From assembly GCA_965659725.1 (NCBI GenBank), contig CBFHXG010000001.1:62001-126000 (forward strand): 64,000 bases of DNA. The letters run 5' to 3'. Of this stretch, positions 17,145 through 25,305 are shown piece by piece; the stretch's first letter is position 1; each line of letters opens with the position of its first letter. The notes under the pieces are model-generated. The model ran no database searches, was not told where the DNA came from, and worked only from the letters and a program-made list of their open reading frames with translations. The translations under genes were made by a program, and so were the position numbers. This DNA comes from Phaeocystidibacter sp965659725 (GTDB lineage: Bacteria > Bacteroidota > Bacteroidia > Flavobacteriales > Schleiferiaceae).

Positions 17145-19631
17145 ATGCGAAATAAAAGGATTCTGGCCCTAGTATTTGTAGCGTTACCTACGCTCTGGGC
17201 TTCTGCACAATCATCATCTGAGATCCAAAAAGAAATTCAACGACTCAATGAATTCAAAAAGGTCATGTACGTGGCTGCTCACCCAGATGATGAAAACACG
17301 CGAGTGATCGCATGGCTTTCGAGAGGCAGAAATGCATACGTCCGTTATCTATCACTTACGAGAGGTGACGGTGGTCAGAATATGATCGGCACTGAACTCG
17401 GCGCAGAACTCGGCATACTCCGAACACAAGAGCTGCTTGCAGCCCGCCGCATTGATGGTGGTTCACAAGCTTTCACTAGGGCGGTTGACTTTGGCTACTC
17501 GAAGACGGCGGATGAAACCATTGAGCTTTGGGACAAGCGTAAAGTTTTGGGAGATGTGGTTCGAGCGATCAGGACTTTCAAACCCGACGTTATCGTCACC
17601 CGTTTCCCACCCGATGATAGAGGAGGTCATGGTCATCATACGGCATCGGCTATGCTGGCCATAGAGGCCTTTGATTTGGCTGGCTCTGATACTGCCTTTG
17701 TCGATCAATTGGATCTGCTAGATACATGGCAGCCTCAGTCGATCTATTGGAATACGTATAGCTGGAGATGGGATCCAAATCTCGATTCTCTCGCAACCCA
17801 CGATCCAAGATATTTCAAGCAAGATGTTGGAGGTTACGACCCCTACCTAGGTGTATCGTACAATGAGCTCGCGTCCTTGGCTAGAAGTCAACATAGATGT
17901 CAAGGTTTTGGTGTAAGTATCTCACGAGGTGAAGCCTATGAATACTTCCAGCATCTGGATGGTGAAATGTTGGAATCCGATCTTCTTGAGAATATCGATC
18001 GATCTTGGGAATCTCTAGGTGGTACATCAGCCATGCAGCAACTTGTACAATCGATAGCTAGTGAGTTCGACCCTCAGGACCCAGCGGGCAGTCTACCTAA
18101 ACTATTGGAGTTGCGTCAAGCCTTGTCGGTTTCTGATATGGAAGATCATTGGAGGGAGATCAAGCTGGCCGAGGTGGATGAATTGATCGCAATGTGTAGC
18201 GGATTGCACGCTGAGGCAACATCCGAGAATTACAGCGAGGTCGCTGGTTCGATGCCAGATGTGAATTTTAGGATCATGCCGAGGTCGGTGGATGATTTAG
18301 TACTCACTAAGATCAGCTATAGATCGTTTCCGAACGGTGAAGGAGATCTTTCATTCGACAGTTTTCCTCGGATACTTCTGAGGAACGAATACGCTGAATT
18401 CGAATATTTTCTGCTTGGAGCAAGAATGATCTCTCAGCCTTACTGGTTGCGACAGCCTTTTACAACGACATATTCGGTAGAACATAAATCTCTCATTGGC
18501 ATGCCCGAGAATCCTCCTGAGTATCTGATCACGTTCACATTAGAATATCAGAATATGCCTTTTGAAATGACGGTTCCACTGGACTATCGATGGAGTGATA
18601 GGGTGGATGGTGAACAACGCCGTCCTTTTGTTAGCAGTCCTAAGGCAACGGCCAGCTTCGATGAGGACGTTTTCATCTTTGCGGATGATTCACCTAACGA
18701 TGTTCGTGTACGTGTACGTTCTTTCAAGGAAGATTTTAGCACAAGCTTAGGGCTGGATGTGCCAGAAGGCTGGTCCTACGAACCCGAAGTGGTGGCGCTA
18801 GACTTCGATAATAAATACGAGGAGCGGGTGGTTACTTTCTCGGTCTATCCGCCTGAGGATGCATCGGAAGGTATACTCCGACCAACCCTTGAATTCGTGG
18901 AAGAACCTGTTCAACAGTTCAGCGAGATCGCTTATGACCACATACCGACACAGGTCGTTTTTGGGGAGTCGAGAGCAAAAGTGGTTCGACTTTCACTGGT
19001 TATCGACCCAGGGAAGATCGGATATATCCAAGGTGCAGGTGATGAAGTGGATGTGGCTATTGAGCAGATGGGCTTTGAAGTGGATAGGTTGACCGAATCC
19101 GATCTAGCCGCGAAGGCGTCTCTGAGTGAGTATCAATCCATTGTGATCGGCATTCGAGCATACAATGTGCACCCATGGCTACTCAACTACAGGGATAAGC
19201 TGATGAAGTATGTAGAGGAAGGTGGAAACTTGATCGTGCAATACAACACGGCTACAAGGGATCTGCTGACGAGTGATATTGGACCTTATCCGCTAACCTT
19301 AAGCCGACAAAGGGTTACAGAGGAAGATGCGAAGGCTTCGATCATCGATCCTGCTCATCCATACTTCAATATTCCCAACAAGATAACGGCAGCTGATTTC
19401 GATGGCTGGGTGCAAGAACGGGGACTCTATTTTGCGAGCGATTGGGATGATCATTATCAACCTTTGATCTCTTGGCACGACAAGGATGAGCCCGCTAGGA
19501 TAGGTGGATTACTATTCGCTCCTTATGGTGATGGAAGTTTTACATACGTGGGTATTAGTTTCTTTAGAGAACTTCCTGCGGGAGTACCAGGAGCTTTCCG
19601 GATATTAGCAAATATCTTGTCGTATGAGTAA
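17145..19631 (+). CDS. Secreted PIG-L family deacetylase with C-terminal GATase/ThuA-like domain
   Basis: 828 residues from ATG 17145, giving a clean signal peptide (MRNKRILALVFVALPTLWASAQ). An upstream in-frame ATG at 17076 would bury this signal and precedes the -7 box. The PIG-L domain (about 30-250) has the zinc motif AAHPDDEN and the later HGHHTASAM; family members remove N-acetyl groups from GlcNAc-like sugars. The middle part (about 380-590) is beta-rich. About 610-740 (LVIDPGKIGYIQGAGDEVD ... YVEEGGNLIVQYNT) resembles class I glutamine-amidotransferase-like folds. It overlaps a 38-residue ORF by 8 nt and thus couples to the symporter, suggesting that the sugar it processes outside the cytoplasm is imported by that symporter (inference). 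Confidence 0.93.
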   Translation: MRNKRILALVFVALPTLWASAQSSSEIQKEIQRLNEFKKVMYVAAHPDDENTRVIAWLSRGRNAYVRYLSLTRGDGGQNMIGTELGAELGILRTQELLAARRIDGGSQAFTRAVDFGYSKTADETIELWDKRKVLGDVVRAIRTFKPDVIVTRFPPDDRGGHGHHTASAMLAIEAFDLAGSDTAFVDQLDLLDTWQPQSIYWNTYSWRWDPNLDSLATHDPRYFKQDVGGYDPYLGVSYNELASLARSQHRCQGFGVSISRGEAYEYFQHLDGEMLESDLLENIDRSWESLGGTSAMQQLVQSIASEFDPQDPAGSLPKLLELRQALSVSDMEDHWREIKLAEVDELIAMCSGLHAEATSENYSEVAGSMPDVNFRIMPRSVDDLVLTKISYRSFPNGEGDLSFDSFPRILLRNEYAEFEYFLLGARMISQPYWLRQPFTTTYSVEHKSLIGMPENPPEYLITFTLEYQNMPFEMTVPLDYRWSDRVDGEQRRPFVSSPKATASFDEDVFIFADDSPNDVRVRVRSFKEDFSTSLGLDVPEGWSYEPEVVALDFDNKYEERVVTFSVYPPEDASEGILRPTLEFVEEPVQQFSEIAYDHIPTQVVFGESRAKVVRLSLVIDPGKIGYIQGAGDEVDVAIEQMGFEVDRLTESDLAAKASLSEYQSIVIGIRAYNVHPWLLNYRDKLMKYVEEGGNLIVQYNTATRDLLTSDIGPYPLTLSRQRVTEEDAKASIIDPAHPYFNIPNKITAADFDGWVQERGLYFASDWDDHYQPLISWHDKDEPARIGGLLFAPYGDGSFTYVGISFFRELPAGVPGAFRILANILSYE

Positions 19632-19740
19632 AAAGGGTCGAACCATATTAAAGAGATGGAGTCAAGCGTATGCGATTGTGATCGTCGCTCTACTCATTGA
19701 GATCGTTCTCTTCGCCTTAATTACCTATTCCTACCGCTAA
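19624..19740 (+). CDS. 38-residue single-pass membrane microprotein between deacetylase and symporter
   Basis: MSKKGRTILKRW, then SQAYAIVIVALLIEIVLFAL and a short polar end. Three features argue for a real gene: ATG 19624 overlaps the deacetylase stop (ATGAGTAA), its own stop overlaps the symporter start (TAATG at 19738-19742), and it encodes a basic cytosolic start followed by one about 20-residue hydrophobic helix, the usual positive-inside topology. Such overlaps give translational coupling on both sides. It is too short for routine gene calling. It might be a small subunit or folding partner of the symporter; no family is recognised. Confidence 0.75.
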   Translation: MSKKGRTILKRWSQAYAIVIVALLIEIVLFALITYSYR

Positions 19741-21467
19741 TGCAAACGATTGATTGGATCATCCTTGGTGGCACATTGCTCTTCATTGTGCTTGTTGGGA
19801 TCTGGAAGAGTAGGAATCAGAACCTAGATGGATTCCTCCGCGGTGAGAAGATGTCGTGGTCAACCATAGGCCTCAGCATCATGGCCACTCAAGCGAGTGC
19901 TATAACCTTCTTGAGCACGCCTGGTCAAGCTTACGAAGAGGGGATGGGGTTCGTGCAATTCTACTTTGGTCTTCCTATCGCCATCATCATCATTAGCGCC
20001 TTTTTCCTCCCTATCTATTACAAGCTAAAGGTATACACGGCCTATGAATACCTAGAGAATCGGTTCGATCTAAAGACCCGATTGTTCACGGCCTTACTGT
20101 TCTTGGTTTCGCGTGGATTGGCGGCTGGTATCACTATATATGCACCGGCCATTATCCTCTCCAAGATCCTGAATTGGAATCTTCAAATGACCATCCTCGT
20201 AGTGGGAATACTGGTGATCATTTATACGGTCAGTGGAGGTACAAAGGCGGTGAGTATGACACAACGTTGGCAGATGACCGTCATTCTTGCGGGCATGTTC
20301 CTGGCCTTCTTTATCATCATCGATAAGCTTCCTGATTCGATGAGCTTTTCGGATGGAGTGGACCTTGCAGGAGTCATGGGTAAGATGAACATCATAGAAA
20401 TAGAACTTGACTGGGGCAATCGATACACCATTTGGTCTGGATTGACAGGTGGTCTCTTTTTGGCCTTGAGTTATTTCGGAACAGATCAAAGTCAGGTGCA
20501 ACGCTACCTAGGTGGTAGATCCTTGAAAGAGAGTCGAATGGGATTGATATTCAATGGCTTGCTGAAGGTTCCGATGCAGTTCTTTATTTTGATGGTAGGC
20601 GTGATGGTCTTCGTTTTCTATCAAGTGAATATTCCTCCTGTGTTTTTCAACTCGGCTGGATTGGAGAGAGCTAAGGATCTCGGATTTGAGGGTCAGCTTG
20701 AATTGCATGAAGAGCGATACAATCGCATTCAAATACAAAAGCAAGGCGCTGTAGCCCAATGGTTGAATGCCGATCCTTCAGAGCGTGTTCAGTATGAACA
20801 AGATATCAGGAGTTATGAGAATGCCGCACAGATCGAAAGAAGGGAGGTTAAGCGATTCTTGGGTGCGGTTGATTCCGATATTGAAACCGAGGATGGCGAC
20901 TATATTTTCCTAACCTTCATTTTGGATCATATGCCGAAGGGCATTGTAGGACTCCTACTAGCGGTGATACTTTCAGCGGCCATGTCGAGCACTGCAGGAG
21001 AGCTTAATGCGCTGGCTTCCACTACGGTGGTGGACTTTTACAACCGATTGCGTGGTAGGAGGGAAGATGAAGAGGAGATCCTTGACCAAGAGGATCGCGA
21101 TGCAGCTACGCTCTCTGTATCTAAATTATTCACGGCCATCTGGGGCTTATTAGCCATTGTGATCGCCTTGAGTGCGAACTTGGTAGACAATCTGATTGAA
21201 CTAGTGAATATCCTTGGTTCACTGTTCTATGGAACCATTCTGGGGATCTTCTTGATCGCCTTCTTCGCTAAATTTGTCAAGGCTAGATCGTTGTTTCCTG
21301 CGGCCATTATCGCAGAGTTGGCCGTTCTCATTACACATGGCTTGAAGATCACTGGATACATTGATATTGGCTATTTGATGTACAATGTGATCGGCTGCGG
21401 ATTGGTGCTTGGGCTCTCATTGATATTCCATTTGATGTCGCCAGGGGATAAGGAAGATCTGATTTAG
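19740..21467 (+). CDS. Sodium:solute symporter (SSS family), second copy in window
   Basis: 575 residues. Typical SSS features: N-terminal helix, RSRNQNLDGFLRGEKM loop, TM1 break (ATQASAITFLSTPGQAYEEG), TM5 signature (SGGTKAVSMTQRWQM) and TM8 serine cluster (LSAAMSSTAGELNALASTT). A long hydrophilic insert between helices (about 310-385, rich in Glu/Arg/Gln) and a cytosolic loop RGRREDEEEILDQEDRD set it apart from the symporter at 9563. Its ATG overlaps the microprotein stop (TAATG). Co-expression with a secreted PIG-L deacetylase suggests an amino-sugar or related deacetylation product as substrate; the sequence alone does not prove this. Confidence 0.94.
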   Translation: MQTIDWIILGGTLLFIVLVGIWKSRNQNLDGFLRGEKMSWSTIGLSIMATQASAITFLSTPGQAYEEGMGFVQFYFGLPIAIIIISAFFLPIYYKLKVYTAYEYLENRFDLKTRLFTALLFLVSRGLAAGITIYAPAIILSKILNWNLQMTILVVGILVIIYTVSGGTKAVSMTQRWQMTVILAGMFLAFFIIIDKLPDSMSFSDGVDLAGVMGKMNIIEIELDWGNRYTIWSGLTGGLFLALSYFGTDQSQVQRYLGGRSLKESRMGLIFNGLLKVPMQFFILMVGVMVFVFYQVNIPPVFFNSAGLERAKDLGFEGQLELHEERYNRIQIQKQGAVAQWLNADPSERVQYEQDIRSYENAAQIERREVKRFLGAVDSDIETEDGDYIFLTFILDHMPKGIVGLLLAVILSAAMSSTAGELNALASTTVVDFYNRLRGRREDEEEILDQEDRDAATLSVSKLFTAIWGLLAIVIALSANLVDNLIELVNILGSLFYGTILGIFLIAFFAKFVKARSLFPAAIIAELAVLITHGLKITGYIDIGYLMYNVIGCGLVLGLSLIFHLMSPGDKEDLI

Positions 21468-21538
21468 AGGAAGCTAGTTAGCCATTAGCGCGCTCGTGGT
21501 GGAAAGAAACGATGAGGGTAGAGCTAAAAGCTAGAATC

Positions 21539-22423
21539 ATGAACTAGTGGAGAAAACTTACAGGAAAGGACAACGATGATCAAACCATCGGACTCTGTCT
21601 TTCGGGAGGTGGAGCGAGAGGCGTGATCCACATTGGTTTACTGAAAGTGTTGGAGGAAAGGAATATTCAATACTCGGCGGTTTCAGACACAAGTATGGGA
21701 GCTATTGTTGCCGTTATGGCAGCGTCGGGCATGAAGGCTGAGGATATACTCGATGCATTCATAGGACTGGAGATGGGTTCTAGAGTAAAGCGCTGGCGAA
21801 TGGTTACCGACGCCTTTCAGAAGGGCTTGAATCCGTTGTACGACCGATTGTCTGAGGTTGTGGGCGTAAAGGATTTCAGTGACTTGAAGATGCCGTGTTA
21901 CCTGACCGCGAGTGAACTACGGGCGGGCGAGCCCGTGATATTTAGTGAAGGGGATGCACTACATGCTGCTTTAGCCAGTGCGTCTATTCCCTTGATCTTT
22001 AGTCCGTATGAGCAAAACGACCACCTATTTGTGGACGGTGGGTTATTCAATAATTTCCCAGTAGATCCATTGATCGATCATTGCTAGCACATCATAGGAT
22101 CTCACGCCAATCACATCTCCCACGAAGAGGATATGGATGGATTAGGAAAGATAGCCGACCGAGTGTTTCGTTTGGCGATCTTCCAAAACGTTCGCTACCG
22201 AATGGATCTTTGTGATCTCGTAATCGATCCGCCAAAGGCGAGGACGTATAGTACTCTAGACTTCGAGCCTAAGGTTTTAAAGGAACTCTACAATATTGGA
22301 TACGAGGCAGCTCAGGATGCCTTTGAAAATTGGGATGAATCCATGAGCGATGAAAGCTCAAAGAATGCCAAACGCCTGAAGTTCAAAGAAATCATCCAAA
22401 CAGAGAAGTTGGGTCTCAACTAG
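21539..22423 (+). pseudogene. Patatin-like phospholipase gene with two in-frame TAG codons
   Basis: One continuous frame of 295 codons. ATG 21539 is followed by AAC and a TAG (21545-21547), then WRKLTGKDNDDQTIGLCLSGGGARGVIHIGLLKVL, the normal patatin N-terminus with the oxyanion motif GGGARG. The frame runs to a second TAG at 22085-22087, between PLIDHC and HIIGSHANHISHEED, then to the natural end ...EKLGLN (TAG 22421). The catalytic Asp motif VDGGLFNN is intact, but the nucleophile motif is SDTSMG where patatins have GTSxG, so the first Gly is lost. Two stops plus a damaged active site indicate a pseudogene rather than a sequencing slip. A GTG at 21623 could start only a fragment without the oxyanion motif. 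Confidence 0.85.
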
Positions 22424-22479
22424 AATGGTTCATTTTAACGGAAATGCTTGATTTTCATGGCATTTCGATTTAAGCTTGG

Positions 22480-22487
22480 TACCTTTG
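22480..22487 (+). promoter_or_regulatory. -7 promoter element for the FKBP gene
   Basis: TACCTTTG is a full match to TAnnTTTG, 28 nt before ATG 22516. The leader in between is A/T-rich (AAAAATTGGATT before ATG), as usual for Bacteroidota, with no Shine-Dalgarno sequence. Confidence 0.65.
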
Positions 22488-22515
22488 CACCCTCATTTGA
22501 ACTAAAAATTGGATT

Positions 22516-22944
22516 ATGTCCACAGTAAAAGCAAACGACAAGGTACGTGTACACTACACTGGCAAATTGAACGATGGCCAGATCTTTGACTCAAGCGTTG
22601 ACCGTGAACCATTGGAGTTCACCGTTGGAGCTGGTCAAATGATCCCAGGATTCGATACAGCAGTTGAGGGTATGGAGTTGAACGAGAAAAAGACTTTCAC
22701 CCTTAAGCCAGAAGAGGCATACGGCCCAGTAAATAAAGATTTATATCACAAAGTAGAGCGCACTCAGCTTCCAGAAGACTTGAAGCCTGAAGTAGGTCAG
22801 GTTCTCGTTGCAGGTTCACCTGATGGTCGTGAGATGCAAGTTACTGTACAAGAGGTTCACGATGACGCGATCGTTATCGATGCTAACCACCCACTTGCGG
22901 GTAAGGACCTTACATTCGACGTACAGATCGTTGAAATCCTTTAA
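22516..22944 (+). CDS. FKBP-type peptidyl-prolyl cis-trans isomerase, SlyD-like
   Basis: 142 residues, cytosolic (no signal peptide). FKBP strands VRVHYTGKLNDGQIFDSS and the FTVGAGQMIPGFDTAVEGM active-site segment come first. An inserted domain follows (about 70-125, AYGPVNKDLYHKVERTQLP), then the FKBP end (HPLAGKDLTFDVQIVEIL), the architecture of SlyD: an isomerase with an insert-in-flap chaperone domain. The His-rich metal-binding tail of E. coli SlyD is absent. It helps proline-limited folding. Monocistronic between its own -7 box and a strong terminator. Confidence 0.95.
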   Translation: MSTVKANDKVRVHYTGKLNDGQIFDSSVDREPLEFTVGAGQMIPGFDTAVEGMELNEKKTFTLKPEEAYGPVNKDLYHKVERTQLPEDLKPEVGQVLVAGSPDGREMQVTVQEVHDDAIVIDANHPLAGKDLTFDVQIVEIL

Positions 22945-22968
22945 GCAAACCTCTTGCTTGAAATAAAG

Positions 22969-22997
22969 AAAGGGAGCCAATTTGGCTCCCTTTTTTT
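22969..22997 (+). terminator. Bidirectional terminator between FKBP and menB
   Basis: AAAGGGAGCC / GGCTCCCTTT with a 5-nt loop, followed by a run of T on the plus strand. On the minus strand the tail is TTTCTTTATTTC, so it can also stop the convergent menB transcript. Confidence 0.88.
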
Positions 22998-23013
22998 CTT
23001 AAGTCCCCATTCT

Positions 23014-23856
23014 TTACGGGATCCATTTGATATCATCAAAGTTAGGCTTGCGCTTCTCTAAGAATGCATTCCTTCCTTCCTTGGCTTCATCTGTCATATA
23101 CGCCAATCGGGTTGCCTCTCCGGCAAACACTTGCTGACCAACCATTCCATCATCGGTGAGGTTGAAGGCAAATTTGAGCATCTTGATGGAGGTAGGAGAC
23201 TTCTCCAAGATCTCCTGCGCCCATTGGTACGCTGTATCTTCTAATTCATCATGGGGAATAGAAGCATTGGCCATTCCCATTGCTACAGCTTCATCTGCAG
23301 AATAGTTCCTGCCTAGGAAGAAGATCTCTCTCGCCTTCTTTTGTCCTACCATCTTCGCTAGATAAGCAGAACCATAACCACCATCAAAGCTGGTTACATC
23401 CGCATCCGTTTGCTTGAAGATAGCGTGCTCTTTACTGGCCAAAGTGAGGTCGCACACCACGTGTAAACTATGACCACCACCAACAGCCCACCCTGGAACA
23501 ACGGCGATCACCACTTTAGGCATAAAACGAATGAGTCGTTGCACCTCGAGGATGTTCAATCTTGGCATACCATCATCGTCCACATAGCCTTGGTGACCAC
23601 GTGCATTTTGATCACCACCCGAACAGAAGGCATACTTGCCATCCTTCGGACTAGGTCCTTCAGCGCTGAACAACACTACACCAATATTCGTGTCTTCTCT
23701 CGCATCTAAGAATGCTTGATACAATTCGGCTACGGTCTTTGGACGAAAGGCGTTGCGAACTTCAGGACGATTGAACGCAATGCGCGCAACCTTTCCCGAT
23801 TTCTTATAGGTGATGTCCTCAAACTCTTTTACGGTCTTCCAATTCGGAGTGCTCAT
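23014..23856 (-). CDS. menB: 1,4-dihydroxy-2-naphthoyl-CoA synthase
   Basis: 280 residues. Crotonase-fold enzyme closing the second ring in menaquinone synthesis (succinylbenzoyl-CoA to DHNA-CoA). Near-invariant MenB stretches are present: ARIAFNRPEVRNAFRPKT, the oxyanion/substrate loop KYAFCSGGDQNARGHQGY, VPGWAVGGGHSLHVVCDL, TDADVTSFDGGYGSAYLA (the Asp and Tyr region of the active site) and the C-terminal FLEKRKPNFDDIKWIP. Length matches the family. Presence implies menaquinone-based respiration, normal for Bacteroidota. It stands alone; other men genes are not in the window. Confidence 0.97.
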   Translation of the reverse strand: MSTPNWKTVKEFEDITYKKSGKVARIAFNRPEVRNAFRPKTVAELYQAFLDAREDTNIGVVLFSAEGPSPKDGKYAFCSGGDQNARGHQGYVDDDGMPRLNILEVQRLIRFMPKVVIAVVPGWAVGGGHSLHVVCDLTLASKEHAIFKQTDADVTSFDGGYGSAYLAKMVGQKKAREIFFLGRNYSADEAVAMGMANASIPHDELEDTAYQWAQEILEKSPTSIKMLKFAFNLTDDGMVGQQVFAGEATRLAYMTDEAKEGRNAFLEKRKPNFDDIKWIP

Positions 23857-23890
23857 CGTAGTATATCTATGGTATTTCTAATTCAGGTGG

Positions 23891-23898
23891 CGAAAGTA
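23891..23898 (-). promoter_or_regulatory. -7 promoter element for menB
   Basis: Minus-strand TACTTTCG (TAnnTTTG with T-to-C at the seventh position), 34 nt before the menB ATG. No clear -33 TTG. Confidence 0.5.
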
Positions 23899-23913
23899 AA
23901 GCAATAACCTATG

Positions 23914-24369
23914 TTATCTTTTTAAGTTCGATTCATAAAGATCTATCCATCTCTCAGGAGTCATTTTTTGTACGGTTTCTCCGATCAGATCGAAAGGGAG
24001 TTGCTGTACCTTCTTCAAGCGAACACAACTCTTGCCCATGTCTAATTTAGTAGGCACCCTTTGAGCGTACTCATCCTGAAACCACTGCGAGAGCTCGGGA
24101 TCAGCATAGATGCCCATGTGGTAGAAACCAATGAAATTCTTTTGTGATGCAATACTCAAAAAGGGTAAAGGCAGTTTAGGATCTACGTGATAACCATCCG
24201 GATACATCGAGTGGGGGACCACCCAGCCGATCATCCCATAGTTCATCGTTTCTTCAAATCCAGCAGGTATATTTTCATTGATCACCCTGCGCAATTCGCG
24301 CATGGGTTCCCTCCGTTCTTCGGGGATTTGATCGATATATTCCTCTGGTGAACTGGCTTTATATTGCAT
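23914..24369 (-). CDS. DUF1801 domain-containing protein
   Basis: 151 residues, soluble. The beginning EEYIDQIPEERREPMRELRRVINENIP and the motif GFEETMNYGMIGWVVPHSMYP fit the DUF1801/YdhG-like fold. This group is mostly uncharacterised; some relatives are annotated as iron chaperones, for which I see no specific support here. The conserved FLSIASQKNFIGFYHMGIY and the basic pair in SCVRLKKVQQLP are present. The start overlaps the end of the small membrane protein gene by 11 nt, so the two are probably co-transcribed. Confidence 0.85.
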   Translation of the reverse strand: MQYKASSPEEYIDQIPEERREPMRELRRVINENIPAGFEETMNYGMIGWVVPHSMYPDGYHVDPKLPLPFLSIASQKNFIGFYHMGIYADPELSQWFQDEYAQRVPTKLDMGKSCVRLKKVQQLPFDLIGETVQKMTPERWIDLYESNLKR

Positions 24370-24604
24370 CAGTAGTTGTTCTATTTGTGTTGATAGTACG
24401 TTTTCTAGGCTTCATCACCCAGTAGAGAACGATCCCCAACAAACCTCTCACTACAATAGCAACTGCCCATAACGCCTTGGCAGTGCCGTCAAGGTCTTGC
24501 CGTTTTGAGATGTTGATAGCTGTCCAACTCAGCAAAAGAAGCATCCCTGACGCGAAAATGATCATGGCTGTACCAATGATCCCAGAGTTTACAATGAAGT
24601 CCAT
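24359..24604 (-). CDS. Small membrane protein, PLDc_N-like
   Basis: 81 residues with two hydrophobic helices (about 7-30 and 43-65) joined by a charged loop (SKRQDLDGTAKA). The second helix LWAVAIVVRGLLGIVLYWVM followed by KPRKR resembles the two-helix PLDc_N (phospholipase D nuclease N-terminal) membrane module, often found as stand-alone small proteins of unknown role. It overlaps the DUF1801 gene by 11 nt. Family assignment rests on the W...N/R-P/G-GxxxY pattern only. Confidence 0.7.
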   Translation of the reverse strand: MDFIVNSGIIGTAMIIFASGMLLLLSWTAINISKRQDLDGTAKALWAVAIVVRGLLGIVLYWVMKPRKRTINTNRTTTDAI

Positions 24605-24648
24605 ACAATGAGATTATTTGTGAGAGTCAAGTACCAAATTTAACCTTC

Positions 24649-25305
24649 TTATGTCGCACTCCCTAAAAAGTCAGGTGTCCGAGAACGAATTGTGATCTGT
24701 TCATCTGAGATTGGATGCTTGAAGGAATATTCGCTTGAAGCAAGGTGAATACTGTGATCCTTGAGAACCTTGGCACCATATCTACCATCTCCTAAGATGG
24801 GGTGCCCCGCCAAGGAAGCATGTGCACGGATCTGATGGAACCTGCCGCTGTGAAGTGAAATGGAAAGTAGGGTAGATGATCTCCTGCGCTCTACTACCTT
24901 CCATTTAGTGAGGGCTTGTTGACCCTTCTTTGATCGATCTTCTGTAGCGAGCTTTTTATCCTTTGTCCTGCCCAATGGCCAGGCCCACGATCCGGAATCC
25001 TCTTGTATAATGCCTTCAACCTCCGCGATGTAGTTCTTACGCACTTTGCGGGATCTGATCTGTTCCTGAAGCTCTTTCAGTGCGGTTGGTCGGATGGCGA
25101 AGATCAAGACTCCCGATACGGGGCGGTCCAAGCGATGAACGACTCCCAAACCACCCTTTATCTTTGGAGGATGTGGAAGCAGCTTGAGGACCTGTTCTAC
25201 CGCATTGGGATTGCCATGGGCGTCTGGCTCTACCATTAGTCCACTTGGCTTGTGCACCGCAATGAGGTAGTTATCCTGAAAGAGTATATCGGCTTTCGAG
25301 ATCAT
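24649..25305 (-). CDS. RluA-family RNA pseudouridine synthase
   Basis: 218 residues. Converts specific uridines of rRNA or tRNA to pseudouridine. The catalytic Asp lies in VVHRLDRPVSGVLIFA (HRLDRxxSG), and the N-terminal VHKPSGLMVEP and the SGRFHQIRAHASLAGHPILGD segment are also diagnostic. The short length, without an S4 domain, matches TruC-like members (tRNA position 65 in E. coli), but the target cannot be fixed from sequence. Its ATG directly abuts the stop of the WYL gene (TAAATG), forming a two-gene operon. Confidence 0.94.
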   Translation of the reverse strand: MISKADILFQDNYLIAVHKPSGLMVEPDAHGNPNAVEQVLKLLPHPPKIKGGLGVVHRLDRPVSGVLIFAIRPTALKELQEQIRSRKVRKNYIAEVEGIIQEDSGSWAWPLGRTKDKKLATEDRSKKGQQALTKWKVVERRRSSTLLSISLHSGRFHQIRAHASLAGHPILGDGRYGAKVLKDHSIHLASSEYSFKHPISDEQITIRSRTPDFLGSAT

